From assembly GCA_008638375.1 (NCBI GenBank), contig CM018048.1, forward strand, positions 4,463,440 through 4,527,439: a DNA stretch of 64,000 nt, written 5' to 3'. Within the stretch, counting starts at the first letter, position 1. Every line of letters starts with the position of its first letter. The stretch comes from Nyssa sinensis (Eukaryota; Streptophyta; Magnoliopsida; Cornales; Nyssaceae). Under the pieces are notes generated by a model. The model made no database searches. It had not been told where the DNA came from and saw only the letters and a program-made list of their open reading frames with translations. Of the stretch, positions 1-12,600 are shown piece by piece. A program made the translations under genes and the position numbers.

Positions 1-2
1 TT

Positions 3-1265
3 TATTGGCCACGTATGTACCAGTCGGTTCAGGAGTATGTCAAAAGCTATGAGGTATGTCAAAAAGTAAAATCTGAGAATTGGGCACCCGCTGGCCTTCT
101 CCAGCCCCTACCTATTCCTTGCCAAGTATGGGATGATATTACTTTGGCTTTCATTAAAGGTTTACCCACTTCAGAAGGCCAAGATACAATACTGGTAGTT
201 GTTGACAGATTAAGCAAATCAGCTCATTTTTTTACTTTAACTCACCTTTTTATAGCTAAGACAGTGGCGGACAAATTCGTGGAATGTGTGATTAAGTTGC
301 ATGGCCTACCCCGGTCTATTATTAGTGACCATGACCCAATATTTATTAGCAATTTTTGGCAAGAGTTCTTTAAAATGTCGGGTACCAAGCTGCGACTTAG
401 TTCCGCCTACCACCCACAAACGGATGGATAGACGGAGGTGGTTAACCGTTGTGTGGAACAATATTTACGTAGTTTTACCCACCAATGGTTGCGAAAATGG
501 ACTGCCTACCTACCTTGGGTAGAGCTGTGGTATAATACCACTTATCATGCTTCTACTGGTATGACTCCATTCCAGGCATTATATGGATGCCCTCTTCCAC
601 CCATTCCTGCTTATCAAGATGGCTTATCACCTGTCCATGAAGTGGACCAGAGCTTACTATCAAGAGATAAGCTGCTTAAAAAACTGAAGCACAACTTGGA
701 GGCATCCATTAATAGAATGAAGCAAGTGGCTGATCTCAAAAGGAGAGATGTTACGTTTGAAGTTGGAGATTTGGTGTTCCTCAAGCTCCATCCGTACCGT
801 TAACAGTCAACTTTCCGACGAGCCCACCAGAAGCTTGCCGCCCTATTCTTTGGGCCCTATCCTATTGTGCAAAAAATAGGAGCCGTCGCCTATAAACTCC
901 AACTGCTAGACGGATCATACGTTCACCCAGTTTTCCACGTCTCCTTGCTAAAAAAGTTTGTTGGTGAGCATACAGCGCCTACTAACGAGTTCCCTCCAGT
1001 TTCGGAGGAAGGAGTTATCCTCATCGAGCCTCAGCATATTCTGGATACTCGTTGGGTCAAACAAGGCTCTACTTTTGTGAAAGAAAGTTTGGTTCAGAGG
1101 AAACACGTACCTGCAGAGGAGGCAATGTGGGAAAACACTCAACTACTGCTGGACCAATTCTCCAACGTGGACCTTGAGGACAAGAGTCCACTGGGAGGGA
1201 GGAGTGTTGATGAGCCGAGAAGGTCAGCCAGGCTACCAAAACCGAATCCCAAATATCAGGGATGA
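3..1265 (+). pseudogene. Ty3/gypsy pol remnant: integrase and chromodomain-side C terminus
   Basis: A single reading frame runs from the window edge to 1265 and is cut by two in-frame stops, TAG at 429-431 and TAA at 801-803. It begins inside the integrase zinc finger: the last Cys (ESCQ-like position, 'EVCQ') is present but the preceding conserved Cys reads Tyr. The DDE core follows, with 'VVVDRLSKSAHF' and 'SDHDPIF'; after the first stop come 'TEVVNR' and the GPY-type tail ('LFFGPYPIVQKIGAVAYKL'). The C terminus runs into the 3' LTR. Both stops stand where the family has Gln (CAG, CAA), so each is explained by one C-to-T change. The element is inactive and cut by the window start. The family call is secure; the clade (chromovirus-like) is inferred from the long tail after the GPY motif. 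Confidence 0.9.
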
Positions 1266-1600
1266 GGAGTCCCAAATATCAGCGATGAGGATGGACGTGA
1301 GAGACCGTTGCAGGCAATTAGAAGATCAGGTTGAATGAGTCAACAACATTTCTGTTTCTTGTTATTTCTTTTAATCCAATAGTGCAGGTAGTGGTCCTTT
1401 ATTTTCTGTTTCTTGTTATTTCTTTTAATCCAGTAGTGCAGGTAGTGGTCCTTTATTAGTGCAGTAGTGGTCCTTTATTTCGGCAACTTATACGTAGTAG
1501 TAGTTGGGTTTTGCTTATTTAAGCAGCCTAAGACAAGAATAAAGGAGATGTAGAAAATTATTATCCAATATATTGGTTATTCTCTTACCATAAACAGAGA
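1192..1600 (+). repeat. Polypurine tract and partial 3' LTR of the gypsy element, with 54-bp tandem duplication
   Basis: A purine tract at 1192-1204 is followed by TGTTGATGAG at 1205, the expected PPT/LTR junction; the pol frame overlaps the LTR start by about 60 bp. Inside the LTR a 54-bp unit starting near 1350 is repeated almost exactly from about 1404, with a third partial copy near 1459. The 'gcttatttaagcagcc' stretch near 1512 resembles an LTR core promoter. I could not place the 3' LTR end; the LINE fragment starts within roughly 100 bp. Confidence 0.6.
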
Positions 1601-1691
1601 TATTTTCGTGTGAATGCTTACAAGGCTTGACTGGAACCATCAGTTCTTCACAAAAGGCTCTTAACGAACAGCCACAGACACAAAAAAAGGC

Positions 1692-2615
1692 ATGACTTCT
1701 GACCCAACATACCCCCTTTGCAAGCAAAACATTGAAACTACGAGTCATTGCCATCGAGATTGCTACTTGGTCCAAGTAGTGTGGCTGAGTTTAACAAGGC
1801 CCACCCATTTCTATGCTCAACGCCAACAAAAGCTAGAGGAATGGATTGTGAACAATATTAAAATAGCCTGGTGCATAAAAGGGACCCCGTGGTTCACAAT
1901 CTTCACTATGGCTTTATGGAAGATCTGAAAGGGAAGGAACAAAGCTATTTTCGACCACTCCCCCTTTGACCCTAACGTGATAATTGCTAAAGTGTGGAAG
2001 CATGCTAGAATGATGTCGGAAGCTTTCCAAGGTATGACTCATTCTCTTTCTTTACCCTCTAACTTGCTAATCGGCTGGTCCTTTCCTCCAACAGGTTTCA
2101 TTAAAGTCAACACTGACAGGAGTGCGAAAGGTAGCTCGGGATCCGTTGGCTTTGGAGCAATTGCTAGAGATGAAGTTGGCAATTGGCTTTGGGGTGCCTC
2201 TGGGCACCTTGGTTCCTGCAATAGCATAATGGTAGAACTCTGGGCGATAAGAGAAACCTTGGACCTCGCCTCCAAGATAAACACTGAGCTTGCTATTGTG
2301 GAATTTGACTGCAAACCAGCAATCAACTTCCTCCTCAATCTGGAAGAGGACCACACCCACTGTGACACGCTGGTAAATGACTGCAAAAACCTGTTTGAAA
2401 GGTTTAAGAAATGCTTATTCACGCACACGCAGAGAAAAGGGAACAAATGTGCTGATATCCTAACCAAAATGGGAGAGACTTAGAAGGAAAAATTGGTGGT
2501 GACCAAAATATTGCCAGTCCAACTAAGAAATGCCATGGTAGCTGACATGGCCAGAACTGCCTTTGCTATAGGCAGCTAGTTTTCTTGTTTGTATTTTCTG
2601 TCAACCAAAAAAAAA
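1692..2615 (+). pseudogene. 5'-truncated LINE: zf-RVT and plant RNase H domain with poly(A)
   Basis: One frame (1692-2483) is interrupted by TGA at 1926-1928, at a position that is normally Trp in the conserved 'IWKxRNKAIF' motif (TGG to TGA). Before it lies the zinc-knuckle of plant L1 reverse transcriptases, with Cys, Cys, His and Cys around 'YPLCKQNIETTSHCHRDC'. After it lies the RNase H domain typical of plant LINEs ('KVNTDRSAKGSSG', 'GFGAIARDEVGNW', 'ELWAIRETL', 'VEFDCK'). The frame ends at 2483 and is followed by a short 3' UTR and an A-run at 2607-2615. The 5' end and the reverse transcriptase core are missing, as in most genomic L1 copies. Confidence 0.85.
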
Positions 2616-3472
2616 GTCTATTTTTTCCTTTATATATTATTAAATAACATTGAGTGTTATTTGACAGTATTTATAAATTTTAATATTATAATCAAATAAT
2701 ATTTATTATACTAAATATTAATTTTATTATAATAAATATTATTATAATACATATATTATTTGATTATTTTTCTAAAGATATTATATATGTTAATATATAT
2801 ATATAAATATATATAAAGAGAGAGATCTTATACCGTATATTAATATATATTATATTTATACATATTTAGAGAGAGATATTATATATTAATATATATAAAG
2901 AGAGAGACATGACGGCAGATATTTTTTTGTTTTTTAAGGAAATGACAAACAAACAGTGGCTTCACGATTTGCGAAATGCTGCGAGGAAAACGACAAAAAG
3001 AGTTTTTGTAAATAAATCCAACTTCAGCGGCAATTGTAGAAGGCAAATTGCGTTGGGATTGAGATGCTGGTGTGGCTCGCGTTGCTAGGAGTGGATCCTC
3101 CAGCCCGTTTTTGCACGTTTCTGGGCCGCAACACTCAGCAAAACATCACAGCCCGCAAACGCTCGCCCAAAATTCGTGATTTGGGCCCTCAAGACATCCA
3201 TCCAAATGGGCTCTCAGGGAGAGAAATAGCTTCAAAGAGAAACAGAGAGAGCAAAGAAATGGATAGAGGGCTTTTTTGTGATATTTTAATCTTGGGAATG
3301 CGTCAGTTATTTGGCTGAGGTGGCAACCAGTTGGAAGAAAAGAATTGGTAAATTAAGTGTAAATTATTTTATCCTTACTGTATTTAACTTTTAAATGCAT
3401 TACCCTAACTACAATTTTGACAAACTTTGATATCCAATTAATTTCGAACAGATAGTCTACTTTAACACTATT
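2616..3472. other. AT-rich and GA-rich intergenic DNA
   Basis: 2640-2920 is nearly pure A/T with alternating TATA blocks and short 'agagagaga' blocks that recur three times (near 2816, 2870 and 2899). 2940-3330 is more balanced, but I find no coding or RNA signal; the 84-codon open frame at 3064 has no family resemblance. Confidence 0.6.
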
Positions 3473-3944
3473 CTTGGATAAATAGGAGGAAAAGGAGAGG
3501 AAATGATAACATTAATTATGGAGAGAAGAGAGGGGAGGAGAGGAGGGGAGAATATAATCCCTATTTCATACTTACATAACAAATAAAGAAAAAAGAGTGT
3601 AATTCTCTCATCTTGCTTAAGAACAATAAGAAAATGAAAAGATTATATATTTTTTTACTATTATACCCTGGGATATAGGTGTATTTTAAATTTTTTTCTT
3701 TATAATTTTAATGTTATAATTTGTATTATAAAAAATTCATTAAAGGTTCTTTCATTTCCTTCTGTCTCAGTCCATTTTTTAGAAGAGAGCAAATTGAATA
3801 AAATAAGGGTTAAGAGACCCTCCCTCCCTCCCTCTCCCTTCCTCCATCCTTCTTCATTTCCTTTCCTAATTTTAAACCAAATACAAAATAACATTTCTCT
3901 CCTTCTCGTTTCTTCTCATTTCTTTTCAAATCCTTCAATCCAAG
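3473..3944. mobile_element. MITE-like dispersed repeat, copy 1
   Basis: The left end reads CTTGGATAAATAGGA; the right end, reverse-complemented, reads CTTGGATTGAAGGA, giving an imperfect terminal inverted repeat. The left half is purine-rich and the right half pyrimidine-rich. A second copy lies at 59854-60310 with the same order of landmarks (gatgataacattaattatg, gtaattctctcat, attataattttaat, caaattgaataaaataag). No coding capacity is seen. The superfamily is not certain. Confidence 0.6.
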
Positions 3945-4142
3945 CGAAGTGTAAGTGTAATTTTTTCAAGTGTTTTTTTTTTTTCCATACTAAATTTGTG
4001 AACCCAAAAAAGCCTAAAGTCTATATCTTTTTATGAAATGACTATTCAACTCCTGCAAACCAAATATAGCCTAAGAGTGAATTATTTTGTTTTGAGTAGA
4101 ATTAGAATTTTTATGGGTAACGAGAGGGGTGCTATTTTGTTA

Positions 4143-4450
4143 AGCCCAACGACAACAACCTCATAGGACTGGGCTGGTCCATGTTAGATTAAAACCCAAA
4201 GTTAGAATGTATTAGTCATTAGGTATAAAATAACAGCCCAACCCGGCCCATAAACAAACACGTGTGAAAATATAAACCGCCGGTACTCTTTTCCTCTCTT
4301 AAATTGGAATCGACGCGGAGGAATAATTCTCTTATCCTGATTAGGGTTTCGTATCTTTTTCTCATTCAGATCTAGTTTTCTTCCATCGATCTATAATTTT
4401 ATTTATCAAATCAGTATTGTTATGCAATCATCGTTTTTAGATTAGGGTTT
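4143..4450 (+). promoter_or_regulatory. Site II elements and telo-boxes upstream of the Cwc21-like gene
   Basis: Site II-type motifs (TGGGCY or its complement) occur at 4143-4148, 4170-4175, 4235-4240 and 4245-4250. Telo-box TTAGGGTTT occurs at 4341-4349 and again at 4442-4450, just before the start codon at 4494. In plants this pairing is typical of genes for translation and RNA processing, which fits the splicing factor downstream. The transcription start is probably between about 4260 and 4340. Confidence 0.6.
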
Positions 4451-4493
4451 TGAATTTTTTTAAGAATTTTTTGTTGGAATTGTGATCAGCAAG

Positions 4494-7400
4494 ATGTACA
4501 ATGGAATTGGATTGCAGACCCCGAGAGGTTCGGGGACTAATGGCTACATACAAAGCAACAAATTCTTTGTGAAGCCAAAGAGTGGAAAGGTTGTGATCGA
4601 CGGCAAGGGTTTCGGGGCCGATCAGGGCACCGCTGGTATCAGCAAGAAAGCCAATAAGGACATACTTGAGCACGACCGCAAGCGCCAGATTCAACTCAAG
4701 CTCGTGATCCTTGAAGACAAGCTCACTGATCAGGGGTACACTGAAGCTGAGATCGCGGACAAACTAGAGGAGGCTAAGAGGAATTTGGAAGCTGCTGCTG
4801 AGGAGGGTACCGGTGGAGCCACCACAGACAAAAGGTAATATATATCTTTCAAAATTAATATAGTTAAGTTGTTTGAAAGTATGAACAAGTTGGAAAAATG
4901 TATTGCAGCTTTGGAACTTCTAAGAGGATAGGAATCTAGGTAGTAGTATTCTTTCCGAATCAGAACTAGAGGCTTCTGCTTTATTTTATACGTATTAGAT
5001 GAGAATTTGGCATTGCTTTTCCCAGATATTGTTTGGCTGGATTTAGGAAATACTTAGTCTTGCTATTGAGAGCAGATTTAATATTTATTGGTTTCAGTTC
5101 CAAAATAAGCACTTTGGGATTGCTGTCCAACCTGTCATCAAACTTAGTTGCACAAAGTTTTCCAGCTTTGGGGATGTTTGGGAATGAAAATATTTGGTTT
5201 TATTGCTTATAGCTCCAGCCCAAACAAAGCAGACAACATTGATCTTGTAAAGGCAAAGAAAATGAAAAACTAGTTATTTGTGGAAAAGTTCTTAAGCATT
5301 AACTCAAATCTCCGGTGCCTTAAAATGAAGTAAGACCTAGTGTTACAGTGCTACCCATGAAACAAGGTGGAACGATTGGGGTGTAAAAATCTGAAGGGCT
5401 AAAAGTGTTAGGTGGCTTTTTCCGAATGCACTCTGTGATAAATTGGCCCCCCTATCCCCTTTTAGCATTCCACACATTGCACATATTTTTTTCTTTTTGA
5501 TTTTTGATTCAGCAACAGATATGATTTTCTAGTTTGGGGTTTTGAAGAGGTTGATAAAATTTTAAAAAATATTTTCTGTTGAATCTCTCATCTACAAAAA
5601 ATTTAAATGACTATTTTTTTAATTGATCAAAATATAAGTGACTATTCTGATTCCATAGTGTTAAAAAATTAAATAAAGGGATTTTTCAAGTCCAAAGTTT
5701 GATGGTTAGCTGGTACCAATCCTCTTTTTGTGTGTTGGTTACTATTCAATTTTGTGCTTGTGGACTCTGGAAAGGCATCAGGAAGGGGCAGGAGACTTCT
5801 GCTACATTTCTTCACTTTCTAGGAGGATTGGGTGATAGGATCAGTTTTGGTATATGATGAATGATGTGGAGGAGATTCACTGCATGCTCATTTACTCAGC
5901 TATTCAGAATGGCAATGAATAAGGAGATGTTAGTATCTAGTAATTGTAGTAGTGGAGGAAACTACAGAAGTTGGGAGGTGTGTTTTATAAGAGCTAAATT
6001 ATTTGGAGATTGAGGCTATTGTGGAGTTCTTGAAGAGGTTGTATACGGTGGATTTTGGGAGAGGAGGCAGGGATGAGATTAGGTGGAACTTGGAAGTCTT
6101 CCAAGCAAAGGGGGTTCAAGGTGAAGTCTTATTATTAGCAATTGGGTACTCCTGCGGATAGACCCATCCCCATGGAAAGGAATTTGGAACATAGTTGTTA
6201 CGGGTGCATGCTTAACTGCCTAGGTGCCCCAATACAAGAAAATTGTCTAGGCAATGCACGCCTGAACGTAGACAGTTGGGCAGTCGCCCGGACAACAGAC
6301 TGTTGTCATTAGTCAAATTTCATATTTTAATACATAATTAACTTTCTACTTCATTATTATATTTTTTTTCTTTTTTCTTTTTTGTTTTGTTGGAAGTTGA
6401 ATATATCTACAAACCTTGAATATGTGAATAAATGATAGTGAAATTAATGAAGAGATTGAAAATATTCTAAACATTGACTATTTATACCTAAATCTCTTAT
6501 ATATAGAGTAAGATCTTATTCTATTTACATGTTATTTGCAATAGATAAAACTTATTTCCTTAGAAAATTATGCTAATGTTAACTAATTCCTACAATTGTT
6601 TATCTAATGCTGCTAAAGGAAAACAGATTTTTGGATTTTGTCATGGCAGTCAATGTTACTTTTTGAATTATCAACAAATTGTATTATCTAAATGGGTTAA
6701 CTTTCATTTAGGTGCTTTTTATTCCATTATTTATTCTATTTGTTTTATTTGCATATGTTATAATGTTTTTAAAATTCATACTGTATTTTTGTTTGTTGAC
6801 ACAAAATAATATTACTAATACATAGTTGATGTTGTTTTTTCCCCCTTCATATTATTAGGTAGGAATTATTGATTTAATTTTCTATAAATAACATGGACTG
6901 TATAAAATTATGAGTTAAAATAATAATTATATTACTTTTGTACCATGTGCAGTAAACTAGGTCTGTCGATTAGGGTGGCCTGGGCAATATGACAACTATG
7001 ATTTGGAAGACTAATGTTTCATCAAAAGTAAAGTTATTTGTATGGACAACAGTACATGGAAAGATTCTTGTTTTAATACTTCATGTAGTTTAATCTTGAG
7101 GGACCAAGTTATTCCTAATTGGTGCTGCATGTGCTATGGGACAAGGAATTGGTGGGTCATCTTTTAGTTCATTGTAAAGTTGCTAGGGACCTATGGTCCT
7201 GTGTTCTTTTGCTGTGTGAGATTTCTAGTATTTTCCCATATTGGTGTGGGATCCTTTCAATAGTTGGAGTCGAGGAGTTAAGCGGAGGAGAAAGAAGACA
7301 TGGATGCTGGTGCATCTTTATGTGGTGCAAATGGGGGAATGAAATCAATGGTATTTTGGAGGGGGTTGAGAAACTTGCACATAAGTAGATTTTTGAGTCT

Positions 7401-9579
7401 TTGGCTACAAGGAGGGTTGAGCCTTTTTATTTTATTTTATTTTATTTTTTTTTGGGGGGGGGGGGGGATTTTGTAGAGAAGATTTATTGATTTATTTATT
7501 ATTTTTTGTGTATTGTTAATTATATCTAAACTTTTTTTCATACTTCAAGTGTTCACGGGTTGCGCAACCCTTTGAATACTTTACTTATCAAAAAATAATC
7601 TTTACTTAATAGCTCTGTTCAAAAGGGAACATGATGGGGAATGCAAAGGCATCGGATAACTAATTTGGAATGTAAACTAGGATTTAGAATTTATTTATGG
7701 TTATTTTATATATTTTTTAACTTAAGGGTTATTTTAGCAATTGTTACTATTTTGGTATTATAGGGTTTATTTAGGAGTTATTTTATTTTGGTAAATTTAA
7801 TTAGAATTTGCCTATTTATAGAGATTGATGTTATAAACAAGCAAACTTTCGACATATTGAATAATTTAGAATGTCCCTCAAGTTCTCTCTCTCTCTCTCT
7901 CTCTCATTCTTCTCTTTTTCCTCTTGGTTTCTTCTCGGTTTCTCTCAAGTCTCCACTTCTTTTCTCTGATCTCCCTTTTTTCTCGTCTTCTCCTCTTACA
8001 TCAATTTGGTATCAGAGCCTAGACCTGATCCATTGCACTGTTCATACTTCATTGTTCCATTAAAATAAAAAAATCATCCATTATTGTTCATCATCAACAT
8101 CATTGCTGCTGCTCACTCACTCATTCGAGAGCGTCATCATCTTCATCACTGTAATAAGCCAACTCATTGGATACCATAGGCCTAAACTTGTATCCATCTT
8201 CATCATCGTTGATGCTTGCATCACAACATACAGAACCCCATCATCACCGGTCAACAAACAACTCATCCATCAAAGTTTCATTATCGTTGATTGAACCCTT
8301 TGTAGATTTGAAGCCATCGTAACAATAGAGTCCTCACAGTTGTCTTTGTCATCGGGTTGCCAACGCTTGGCCATCTGAGTTATCGTTGCGTCATCAACAT
8401 GGTTTTAACTCACTGTATTGAGACACACAATGGTCACGATAGTGGTGTAATCTATAAAGCATGGACACTCTATTTTGGTTCACGTGTCCGTGTTGGACAT
8501 ATGTCAGACACTTATCGGACACGTGTCAGGCATGTAAAAAAAAAGAGTATTTTTTTTTATTTATTCGGACACGTTCCGGGCATATTATGGGCACATTTTT
8601 TTTTCTTCTTTTTTTTTTGGATTTTGTTATCTTTTTCTCATCTTCTCCTTAGTTCTTTTTTTGGTTTTGTGTATATGTATGTGTGTGTGTATATATATAT
8701 ATACATACATACATATATATGTTTTATGTCATAGTTAATAAATTTATTTTAGAACTTGAATCATGGATGTTGATAATTAAATAAGGAAGTTTTTTAATTT
8801 TTATTTAATAATTTTGTTATTTTAATATCTTAATACTATTTTTATGATTTGTGTGTTTTTATGCTAATTTTAATTGAACTAATGTTTAGTTTATATTATT
8901 TGGTCATATAAAAAATATAAAAGTTTATATTTATTTAATGTGTCCCTGATGTGTTCATGTCTTACTTTTTTTTAGAAATAACATGTCTGCGTGTCGCTGT
9001 CGTGTCGTGTTGTATCCGTATCCTGTATCCGTGCTTCTTAGGGTGTAACAATATTGGGAGTATCGGTTGATATGTAATGGGAATCGGATGAATTTTTTGT
9101 AATCACTAGAAAATTCCTTAAATGTTACTGATATGCACGGTTTTACTCCAATTTATTACTGTTTAATGTTTTGAATTATTTTAAGTCATTTTATAGCTCT
9201 TATGAAAAAATTGTTTATTGTATAGGACTTTATATTGGTATTATATCAAATGTAAGAAGAAAGTACAATTTATTATGACTGACTATGACAATTAATAATT
9301 AAAAATGTAATTAATATAAGTAATTTTAGCAAATATAAAAAAATAAAATAAAACATAAACAAAGAATACACTATAAGTGAATATTAACTGTTAACTAATG
9401 GACATAAAGCCAAATAAATACATAATTTAGCAAACACTAACAAAAAATATAAATGTGATTAATCGTATTACAATACTCAAGTTTTCTAACATCAAAAAAC
9501 ACTCAAGGTATATTTATATGATTTTAGAGCAAAAATATTAATACAAAAACAAAGTAGCAAATAAATAATTTTTACAATA

Positions 9580-9615
<36 letters not shown>

Positions 9616-12600
9616 ATGAGTAGCCTAGGCCCTAGTGATAAGATTCATTTATTTTTAAGCGACATCTACTAAATTTAATAAGATAAAATTTTACTTTTAA
9701 GTTTCTGGTAATAAATAATTAGATATAACACTGGGACTTATTAAACTCTTTGACCAGATTCATAATTCCAAATTTTGTGTTTGATAAATTTAAATCACTC
9801 GATCTATGGCCAGAAATGCAGTTTTTATTAGAACTAGAGAAAAAGAGAAAAATGTACCATTATAGTTACGTATCGACTGATGCTGTTACATATCGCTCCG
9901 TAACGGTGTCGGCTGTTATGCCTGTGAATTTTTCTACACACTAATATATCGGTTGTGTAACAAAATCGGAGGGTTCAAAACAAGTTACAGTAACGGCCGA
10001 TATTTAATATCATGGTCATCAGAAATCATCTGCAACTTAAACCCCTTCAACGTCGATAGAAATAGCCATCGTTCATTGCAGTCTCTATCAATCTGATCAG
10101 CAGCGTGAACGAAGCTTCTACCATCGCTGTTACTCTGTCGTTGACAGTCAGTCTCCATTGTCGAATCTGGTCATGAAGCATCCTCAATGCCATCATCATC
10201 AATTGTTGCTGCTAAAGCTCCGTCCTCAGTCGCTAATCAGAGACGCAACAGCCACAGTGAAGGGTTTTGAAACTCTATTGCTGAATACTGGAATAAAAGT
10301 CTTGGTTTGTACTTTTAATCCGACCCAATCACCTTTTTCCTTAACCATATAACTGGCCCAGTTGTTCAACTCAGACTTGACCCTTATTCACTTAACCCAA
10401 ACTCATTAAACCTTGAGCCCAACCCAATCGACCAAACTTTTAAACAATCTCCAAGCCCAAGCCTGAACCTGTCTAGACCCAAGCAAATTTAACCAAAGAA
10501 AACCAGCCCAAACTTGTTTAACAGCCCAGGTCCAATACAAAGCCACCAGAACCATGTACATCCCAGCCTAAACCAATACTCAAACCATATTCTCTTGCAG
10601 CCCATCCTTAGCACATCTTACCCAAACCCCAGAGTTTAGAATTTGGCCCAAGAACTTTAAGATTTTGGAAATCGTCCCAAAAACTCTGCAAATTTCAGCA
10701 ACTTCCCCAAAATTTCTGGAATTTTCAGATTGCACCATAACTTCAGAAAGCTTTAGAAAGACCACAAATATTCCAGAAAATTGTGGTAAACGCTCCCGGC
10801 CCTTGGAAAAGGTTGCACTCTCTCTTGGAAATTGTGCTCAATAATAAATTCAACTTGGTGAGTTAATAAATATTGCATAAAGGGTTCTTCTTTGAACTTG
10901 CTTCATGCCGCACTATTCTTACCTTTAATTGCTCTATCAACACCTTCATTCTCACCTTTGCCTCTTGTTGCTAAGATATTTACACTAGAGGGTAGAGTAT
11001 TTTACAAATATTAGTTTCTTTTACAAACTTTAAAAATAAATGCTATAAATGCGCAAGTAGAGAGTAGAGAAAGAGAGAGCAAATACAACGATTTACGATG
11101 TTCGGAAAAACTTTCCTACGTCCTCGACTCCAGTATTCCTACTTGAGTTTTTCCACTATCTTAATCTCCTTGCAGGTGGAGGTCAAACCTTTACAACAAA
11201 AGTTCGTCACTTTTTTTCCCAACAAAATATACTCTTTTGCCTCACTGGGCAGCATCTACCCACAACTCTCATCGCAATGAGATAATACAAAGTTTGTTTA
11301 TCAACATGCACTTTCTTCAAGAGTAGATTAGTGCAATAAATGCTTCACTCTTTATAAGATAGATCATGTGTCAGCTCAAAGTATTTAAAGATGAGTAGAA
11401 CTTTCAGTTCTAGGTTTTCAATGGTTAGATCTAAAGTCAAAATAGAGATGTAGAAGTGTAAGCATGTAAAGAGATGGCATAGAATCCCTAGAAAACCTCT
11501 ATTTATAGCCCTTAAAAGAATATGTCTGTTGCTTTTCAAAAAGAGCCATTTCTCCCCTTTTTGTCTATTTAAAATTTGAATCTCGATGTGTTGTCAACTG
11601 AATTATCAACCAGTCGACTACATTGAGGACTAGTTGACTGATTAGGTCAATTGAACTGTCAGAGGGTTTGAGGTTCTCTTGTTCAAGAACAATCAGTCAA
11701 CTGGTCTTTTGGATCAGTCGACTGACTCTGATGTATATTGTTTTAGCCTTTGAAAAATAGTTGACCGAATCGTCTTAGAGGTCGACTTTATTGGACAATG
11801 AGTTCAGCATGTTTTATGAAAAAGGTCACTCAATCGACTGGTTCTTAGAACTGGTCGACTGGTTTGATCAGTGTAAAACTAATCAGTCAACTGGTTTTAT
11901 GAACTGGTTGACTTGTTTGGACAATGTATGTCTTTTTGCTTATTTTTTTCAGTGTACTTTTATCAAAACCTTTTGATCTTTTAAAACTTAAAGTATGACA
12001 ATTGTTTTGTTTTGAAAAATCATTTGAAGTTAGTTTTTAGTTGATCATTTTAAATAGTAAGAGATTGCGACCAATGATTAATCTAATCTTAAATCACTCA
12101 AAACGCAAAATAAGAAAAATAAAAAGTCTTCACTTGACTTGTTTTGAATCATTGGGCCTTGAGTGTATCCATTTGCTTGATTCATCATGGGGGCATTTCA
12201 CTTGATTTGTTTCTTCTCTTGAAGCATGTTGTTGAGTGGAATTCTTTAACTTGATGGACTTTGTCATTTTTTTGTCAACAATCTTCTTTGACCTAGATGG
12301 CCTATTTGCATTCTCCATTGGACAAGACATTAGTCCACATGAATAATGTTGTGTAACTATCAAAATTACTAAGATGTCCTTGGTTAAAAACCTTTAGGGC
12401 TGACACCTCTCATTCTCATAATGTAGTTTTGATTTTTGTTTATTTTATCTCTCTAATTCTTTTTTATTTTTCGGAGTGTTCTTCTGTTAAAAAAAGAAGG
12501 AAAAAACGTCTAATGCCATGGGACCAAGATATAGACGTATTGTATGGGATACAAGGGACTACCCTAGGTCAACCCAACGATGGGAACACTATCGTGATAG

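Noticed and set aside
3064..3318. 84-codon open frame upstream of the Cwc21-like gene
   Set aside because: No family resemblance, no promoter relation and biased composition; treated as chance.
8357..8734. 125-codon open frame
   Set aside because: Runs through the hAT MITE terminus and a poly-T/TA microsatellite, so it is an artefact of low complexity.
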